A stretch of 64,000 nucleotides of DNA. Origin: Quillaja saponaria (taxonomy: Eukaryota > Streptophyta > Magnoliopsida > Fabales > Quillajaceae). A program made the translations under genes and the position numbers. The notes beneath the pieces are model-generated. The model had not been told where the DNA came from, made no database searches, and saw nothing but the letters and a program-made list of their open reading frames with translations. The DNA is taken from assembly GCA_029379385.1 (NCBI GenBank), contig CM055605.1, positions 16,155,001 through 16,219,000 of the forward strand. The letters are read 5' to 3'. Shown one piece after another: positions 57,720 through 64,000 of the stretch; positions within the stretch are counted from its first letter, which is position 1, and each line of letters starts with the position of its first letter.

Positions 57720-60700
57720 ATATAAAAAAAAAACAAAGTATATGGATGTTGAAAGATGACCATAAAAACGAAATAATTCATCCCCCTACATCACAATTAT
57801 AGCCCAGGATCAAATAATTAACTTAACTGAATAACACTATATGAAGGATAAACAAAGAGTTTTAAAAAAACTATTGAATATTCTTTTCAACAAGATTGCA
57901 TTAAATGTTTTCACATAATGAAATTTGAAGAATCTTTTGTTGAGCTTATTTTCATCCACAATGATAAAAAGAAAATTTTTTATGTACAAAGTCGCCAAAT
58001 TAGATGAGCTCATCAACTTTCAACATCAAAAAGGCTATCGTTCACTGTTATAATATCAACAAATAGCTCCATGAGCTAATACATAGGTTTTTAGTTGACA
58101 ACTCTAAGGATTACTGACATTAAATATGCCACCCTGCACGACTATAAAGGTTTATACTAAATAACTGACCCCAAGAAGAGGCAATATAAGCTTTTTAGCA
58201 AGACTCATTAGATTATAAATTATCAAAGGTACCAAGTTTTTACCCAGCCTAAAAAAAGAGCTCGAAAAGATGATATATGACTAAAGTGCTAATAGTCACA
58301 CTAAGAGTAAGGGGGTACGGAAAGATGAGGCAACACATGCTACAAAACTCATGCCCATAAAAATCAAGTGGTTAGAAAGAAAATATAACATCAACAAATT
58401 TTGGGTTTTCATCCAGAATATTATGGTATTTGCAACAATCTCGTATTTTTTTACCATATTACTCAGAGTAAGGTATACAATTTATTTAAATACAACTCCT
58501 GATAAGTGTTCTTTTACACTAGCAAAAATAGTGATCATACTAATAATATCATACCAATGAAAACACCAAATGTTTACACATACTTTTGCACAGTAACTAC
58601 ACGCCTACACCCCACAAACTGGGAGCACAACCTAGGTATATGGTTCATTTATTTTGAAGTGCCTATTATAACCAAGATTTTTTCAGCATTTGGTTCAAGT
58701 TCATACACTTATTAAATTCATTTTCAAGGGACAAGTGATATTACATGATTGTATAAATCTAATTATGATATTACATGTACCATGATCAAGGTATAACAAG
58801 CTAATCTAAATTATGACTGCCATAATAATTATCTTATTAATATTATAATAGACGTCATCATGTCCTATTATAACTATAATTATCTCCATAACTGCCTCCT
58901 AAATATAGTGACACATGGCTTAACCTTATTGGCCACTAAAAAGGTTAAAACCTCAAAAGTAAATCAATTTATTCTCACATCTTAACTCTTTTAAAGTTTT
59001 TAGCTTATTTATTCTGATTATACTGATTTTGGCATCAAAATTTTCCTAGGTCTCAAGGACTACTTAGGAGCCACATGAATATTGTGATCATCATATTCAT
59101 CGTAGATAAAAATTAAAATCTAAAATTCTAATAAGAAAAATAAAGAAACATCACAAAGTTAATCATTTTCTTATAATATGAGTAGTAAAAACAAGTGCAA
59201 TGAGATAGAGCAAAAGATAGATTACAAGTATGATACTATAATCTATAGAAGAAATTGCGATACTTGATAAAGTTCCCACTTTGTCTTAAAATCTTAAACA
59301 ATTTGAAAGTTAAAGTAGAAACAACCCATTATAATTTTGCTACATGTTATGGAGTTGTTGTAATATCAAGCTTGGGGAAACAAGAATACTTACATAAATA
59401 AAATCATAGTGGATACACCTTTAAACAACATATCATGTTTACATAAATCAAAAGAGAAAGAAAATGACTTAGGTACATTAATACCTTTTTTTTTTGGCCT
59501 AGTTAATGTAATGCTCATCATTTTAGATAAAGTTTGAATTTTATATTTAACCAAAATTAAATATAAAAGTCCAACATAAATAAAATAAAATAAAATAAAA
59601 TATATATCATATAATTATAAGGTCAATTTTTTTAAATTTTTTTTAAGTTTTTGTATAAACAAGTAAGGTGTGATTGAATCTAATCATATCACTAACCCAA
59701 AGATCACTTGGATCTTTAGAATCCAATCGTATTACCTGGTATGTTGCACTCTTCATCAGGATCTTTCTTATACATGTTACATGATATTGAATTGTTCCAA
59801 TTTGTTAAAGAACTCCGACCATGAGCAATCTTAGACCAATCAGTGCCCTCTCCACTCTGACATCTTTTGTTTATGATGGGACATTTAACAATTTTTTGTC
59901 TTTATAGATACATGAGATTTCAAAACCTTTCAAGTAGAGTTCGGGGTACCTATTCACTTTAAAAAACGCATAAAATTGTCACATCCTAAAGCATGAGGTA
60001 TTGCAAAGTTATGACATGTTGAAGTCCTTTAAGGCGAGACAAATTTAAGAATATATCTTAAGACCACAATACAAATCCTTCCATTTCATGCCATAATCAC
60101 TATTCTCATCATTTAACAAATCAAATTTCTCGCAATATTCAACCTTCAAAGAGCTATAGTGTTGGGAATTACCTAACATTTTCCTTTATTTTTCAATGAA
60201 ATATAGTAAAAATGACAAATAGTATCCATATAAAATATAAGAAGTAAAAAGAAAGAAACATAACATAAGATATAGCGTGGTTTGACCTCTTGCATAAACT
60301 CAAGGATGAGCATAGATAAATTTTACTATTTCAAATAATATTACATAAAAAGAGTAACATCATACATATGATATTCTGACCACATCCTTACATATTTATC
60401 AATCTTTCTTGCAACTATTCTTAAAATAGGTCTCATAAATATTAGATCTCTCTATATTATAATTGTAGGGATTTATAGACCTACTCAGGATTCTAATTAA
60501 CAAATTAAGCCAATAATAAATAGGAATCAAGCCATAAGTTATGTAAATAATAATTAAGCATGAATAATAAAACAATAATACCATATTTACATAGAAAAAC
60601 CCTCCAAAATGTAAAGGGAAAAAAAATCACAACATAAATCAAAAATAAATCTACTATAAAGTAAGAAGTACAATAATATATTTTTAGTTTATGCCTAGAA

Positions 60701-60779
60701 ACTTACAATAATTTAGAACAATATAAATAATAATCTCCACATGAATTACAAAAAGTATATTGATTATTTATGATCAACA
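57720..60779. other. No gene recognised; AT-rich repeat-like DNA
   Basis: No domain is seen on either strand. An AAAAT microsatellite lies at 59577-59600. A GC-richer patch at 59640-60000 gives on the minus strand a short coherent-looking reading (SGEGTDWSKIAHGRSSLTNW) that I cannot assign. Short frames at 58351-58715 and 60399-60584 lack signatures. Confidence 0.4.
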
Positions 60780-61078
60780 CACTCTAACAACACCAAGGAG
60801 AAACCCCAAGTTATTGACTGTAATTATCTTCTCACTTCCCTACACCTACTAGCTGAAGAATAAGAGAGTCATTATATTTTGTATATTGCTTCAATATTCT
60901 AAATTAATATGTTGTATTGGAGAATTCTTATACTCTATCTATTGTTCTCAGTATTCTAAAATACCTTGTGGTTCTCGAAAAACTAAAAACTTCTTTATAT
61001 AGTTAGTTGGAGGTTAGAATTGCTAACTAAACATATTAATTAATTAGGATTAGACTCAATGGGCTTTAGCCCACAACA
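60780..61078 (-). repeat. Copia-type LTR fragment, minus strand
   Basis: Read on the minus strand it begins TGTTGTGGGCTAAAGCCC at 61078, a short palindrome-bearing LTR head, has an ACTATATAAAG TATA box near 61000, and continues with leader-like sequence to about 60780. It lies downstream (minus-strand sense) of the copia pol remnant at 61080-62130, as expected of its 3' LTR. The LTR end is not defined. Confidence 0.5.
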
Positions 61079-61079
61079 A

Positions 61080-62130
61080 TCATTCTAGGATTCGAAGGAA
61101 ATTTTTTTACTAAACTAACTGCAAAAGCTTTATATAGCCATGTTCAAACCATACCATACATTAAACAACCACCTACGGATGAATAAGGAATAAATGACAT
61201 ATGATTCTTTTTCTTCTTGGACTTTGGAAAATATTTTTACTCAAATTAAAACTACTAGAAAGAGAGGTGCTAACTAAATTAGCATCTTTAACATTAAATT
61301 AGTCAAACACCCAATAACATATTTTAACTATAAGAGGCTACTCCTATGCTCCAAGTACTCTGCCTCTAGCTCAAAATCACTACCAATATCATCTGACTCA
61401 TCATTTTCTTGGCTAATCATTATTCATATATTTTTCTTCTATTACTTTCCCATTTGTGGTATCCCTTGATGTAGTATAAATTAGTATTAGATCAGCAACA
61501 CTTCCAGTAGTATATTTAGTCTTTTAACTTTTATCAAAATATTATATGATTTCATATTTATGAAAGACAACATATCTACTTCTGACAATTAACTCTTTTT
61601 TGGATGTTATAACCTAAAACCAAATTCCTTATTATTATCACCAATAAATATACAAGGAATGGATTTATCATCAATTTTACAATCTTTGTTCAATTGGCAT
61701 ATTAATAAAGGTTTTGCTGCCAAATACCTTTAGATGAGAATATAAAAAAAAAATTACACCTCAAAATAAATTAAGGACATTAGTCATACTAAACTTGCAT
61801 TTTACTTCTTCTACGATTCTGCTATTTATTCACTTAGCTACTATACTATTAAATTATAGAGTTCCAATAATAGTTTTCTCATGTCTTATGCTAAGCTTTG
61901 AACAATAGTTTTCAAAGTCATTGGAGGTGTACTCTTTACCATTATCAATATGGAGGCACTTCATTAGTTTCTCAATCTCTCTCTCCACCAGGCATGAAAT
62001 TTTTTAAAATACTAGAACACTTTGCTTTTTGCATACAACAAATAAACCCACATTATCTTACTAAGTGGTCTCACTTATCTTTTCCTCGCAAGGACGAACG
62101 GTTATAATAAGGAGAGATTTACTCAATCAC
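61080..62130 (-). pseudogene. Copia pol remnant: integrase and RT end, minus strand
   Basis: On the minus strand from about 62030: an integrase stretch FKKFHAW, then after a frame change IDNGKEYTSNDFENYCS-like residues and SIRHEKTI (to about 61850), then LKVFGSKTFINMPIEQR (61735-61685), KIDDKSIPCIFIGDNNKEFG, and RSRYVVFHKYEII (61585-61545). Then, after an internal deletion that removes most of RT, ANLVSTSLSSSFNLSKN (61275-61225) and a piece resembling the YASAVGSLMY region near 61160. This order is integrase to late RT of Ty1-copia. Stops and frame shifts are frequent. It is unrelated in position and orientation to the copia at 36893-40405. Confidence 0.78.
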
Positions 62131-62269
62131 AAAGACCAACTGTTTTAGATGAGATTTACAAATAACATAAGGATATAAAAGTTTAGGCTCTTGTAATAAC
62201 AGAAATTTTTAGTCTCAAACTCTGAGACTAATGAATTATGGAAGTTTTGGCTTAATGAGTTAACATAAT
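62131..62269. other. Junction between copia remnant and Athila/Tat-type LTR
   Basis: A short AT-rich junction. It contains a CTCAAACTCTGAG-type inverted motif at 62214-62226. No gene. Confidence 0.35.
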
Positions 62270-63603
62270 TGATAACTCTTAAAAATAGACTTTTTTACAT
62301 CCTTTTACTTATTTTATTTTAGCTATATTATAAAGTTTTAGTTGAATTTTGTTAAGTCCTTATCTACTAGGAAGTTGAATCCTAGTTTATTTTGGCTAAT
62401 ATTTAGGTATTTAATAAGATTTCTAATTTATATAAACTTAGTTGTGTGTTTTGAAGGTCTAATTCATAAAGAATAAATTTAAAGGCTATGCTGCAACTCT
62501 GAACACTTGGACATCGCAGCTTTGAAAAAGCTGGAAATATTCACAAAAAGCACTATGTTGTGCCACCTATGAAGTCCTGAGAATTCTAACATGAAGTAAA
62601 TGAGGAAAATGCCGCAGTGCCAGGAAGAGGAAGCTGCAATGCCATTAATGAAGATAACTTCATATTCGAATATAAGTATTGGCGTAACAACATTAAGGAG
62701 TGAGGCGCTGAGGCTTACTTTAGTTAGAATAAAAATCCTAATTGGGTTTGAACTAGTAGAAAAAGACTTATATAAAGAGGTGAAGGTTGGGGTTTAAACG
62801 ACACAATTAAAACTTAGTTTTTCTAAAGAAAAGGAAGTCATCAAGGGTGCATGGAAGCAAGCAGAGCTTAGGATGATTGAATGTTAAAAACTAACAATCT
62901 TTATCGTTTTTTTTTCCTACACATTTCTTTTAGTCTTTCTTATATTTACTTTGATGGTGATTTTATTTAAGTTTATATTTACACTAGGTAGCATGACCTA
63001 ATTATTTCTCTAGAATTATAATTGAACTCAATATATAGCTTGATGATTTTTATTATTTATTGATTGCTTAAGGTTTGGTAATTGAATTATTTATTTCATT
63101 TTATGCTAAATGCTTTTAGCTGATTAGCTACTAATTTGATTGATTAGAATCCTTAATTAACTTGGAAAAGTGAATTAAGAGTTAGCTTTGAATGAAGTAG
63201 CATTTGATTGAATTCATACACATGATTGTTGAATTTGATTTGCACATAGGATAGAAATATATCAATATGTCTTATGTAGTCAATTTAGATTTAATCTTAA
63301 TAAGTCTTGCTTAACTTAATTCTCATATGAATATAGTGAATTTGTTAAGTAAGATATTATTATAAGATATATGAATATGCTTGTAATCCTAGGCCTTTAT
63401 CTATTGAATTCTTTAGTTTAATTTGTCTGTAGTTAGTTTAGTTTAAATTAGGTTTTTCCACCATAATTCGTTTATTTTCATAAAATTGGGATTATATTAA
63501 TTTTAGTACTTAGCTAAATATAAGTTGTAATTTCTCGTAGGATCGACACTACTTTATTTTATATTACTTGTTAACGATACGTGTACTTGCATGAATAAAA
63601 TCA
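62270..63603 (+). repeat. 5' LTR of an Athila/Tat-type gypsy element (about 1,334 bp)
   Basis: It ends at ATCA (63603), seven bases before a GTTTTTGGCACCATTG primer site. A matching TGAT start at 62270 gives TGAT...ATCA ends. Inside are a TTATATAAAG TATA-like box (62768-62777) and the CGTAGGATCGACACTAC-type block (63537-63553) commonly found near the 3' end of such LTRs. The start is inferred from the inverted ends; the end is better supported. Confidence 0.65.
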
Positions 63604-63611
63604 ATAAGTTT

Positions 63612-63630
63612 TTGGCACCATTGTCGAAAA
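63612..63630 (+). other. Primer-binding site (tRNA-Asp type, diverged)
   Basis: TTGGCACCATTGTCGAAAA corresponds to the TGGCGCCGTTGCCGGGGA primer site of Athila/Tat elements with C-to-T and G-to-A changes, consistent with cytosine-methylation decay. Confidence 0.75.
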
Positions 63631-63814
63631 ATTATTTACTAATTTTAGTTAATATTAATACCAAGCAATCTTAATTTTAATTAAAACTGTTTTGTATTTT
63701 ATTTTATCCTTTTTTTTCCTTTTATCTTTTCAATTTTATTTAGTTGTTTGTTTTGTGAGGTACTCTAAAGATATTTAATCAATATTTCAACTCACATGTT
63801 TTGTTCTATTTGAC

Positions 63815-64000
63815 ATGTAATCATTTTAAGAGGCTTAGAAGAGGTTCAACAATATGTTCAGCATATGTCCATATCACGACCTACCAAAATGGCTTCAACT
63901 CCGTATACTTTATAGTGGGTTGCATGATAAGACAAGGAAAGTAGTTGATAGACTAGGTAGTAGAGCTTTCATGAATTTAAAAGAGAACAAAACTTATGAG
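63815..64000 (+). pseudogene. gag: Athila/Tat-type gag fragment, cut by window edge
   Basis: It reads KRFNNMFSICPYHDLPKWLQ and then LRILYSGLHDKTRKVVDRLG, the conserved CPHHGL...W.Q..FYNGL block of this gag family. A TAG stop replaces the usual EAWKRF tryptophan near 63838. The gag start normally lies about a kilobase or more after the primer site; here the block is only about 200 bases away, so the N-terminal part has been deleted. The reading continues beyond the window. Confidence 0.8.

Overview
This window is AT-rich plant nuclear DNA, most likely from a eudicot. The evidence is an R2R3-MYB gene with the standard three-exon structure, plant-type CACTA, Ty3-gypsy, Ty1-copia, LINE and PIF/Harbinger elements, and remnants of a cellulose-synthase-like D gene and a UDP-glycosyltransferase. 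I cannot name the species. Transposable elements fill most of the sequence, and almost every coding stretch outside the MYB gene is broken by stops, frameshifts or deletions.

Layout. (1) 230-13060: a minus-strand LINE split by a nearly complete 9,965-bp CACTA transposon (1809-11773). The transposon has matching 13-bp terminal inverted repeats, a TTA target duplication, GCAAC/GTTGC subterminal repeats, a decayed tnp2 transposase gene and a second transposase-associated gene. (2) 13230-18768: a second LINE fragment, an LTR-like stretch, a local tandem duplication and an N-terminal UGT pseudogene. (3) 18769-29771: an LTR-like block, then a Tekay/Del-type chromovirus with a 2,771-bp 5' LTR, primer-binding site, decayed gag-pol, chromodomain-like tail, polypurine tract and a 3' LTR cut off halfway. 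(4) 29772-34400: the C-terminal third of a CSLD gene (minus strand, pseudogene), an alanine-rich 30-bp minisatellite and unassigned repeat-like DNA. (5) 34401-45304: a nest in which a minus-strand gypsy LTR is split by a CACTA element, which holds a copia element and a second CACTA element joined by a deletion; a 100-N assembly gap follows. (6) 45405-48330: a gypsy gag remnant, two degenerate tandem-repeat fields and a probable LTR. (7) 50723-51702: the one gene that looks functional, a subgroup-4 R2R3-MYB repressor. (8) 52800-64000: a solo LTR related to the Tekay LTR, a PIF/Harbinger pseudogene, copia remnants on the minus strand, and at the right edge an Athila/Tat-type LTR with a tRNA-Asp-like primer-binding site and the start of gag running out of the window.

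I found no operon-like or defence-like system. The points of interest are the nesting order, the truncation junctions, the chimeric CACTA/copia block and the details of the MYB repressor. All assignments come from reading the sequence and remembered protein-family signatures; no database search was run.
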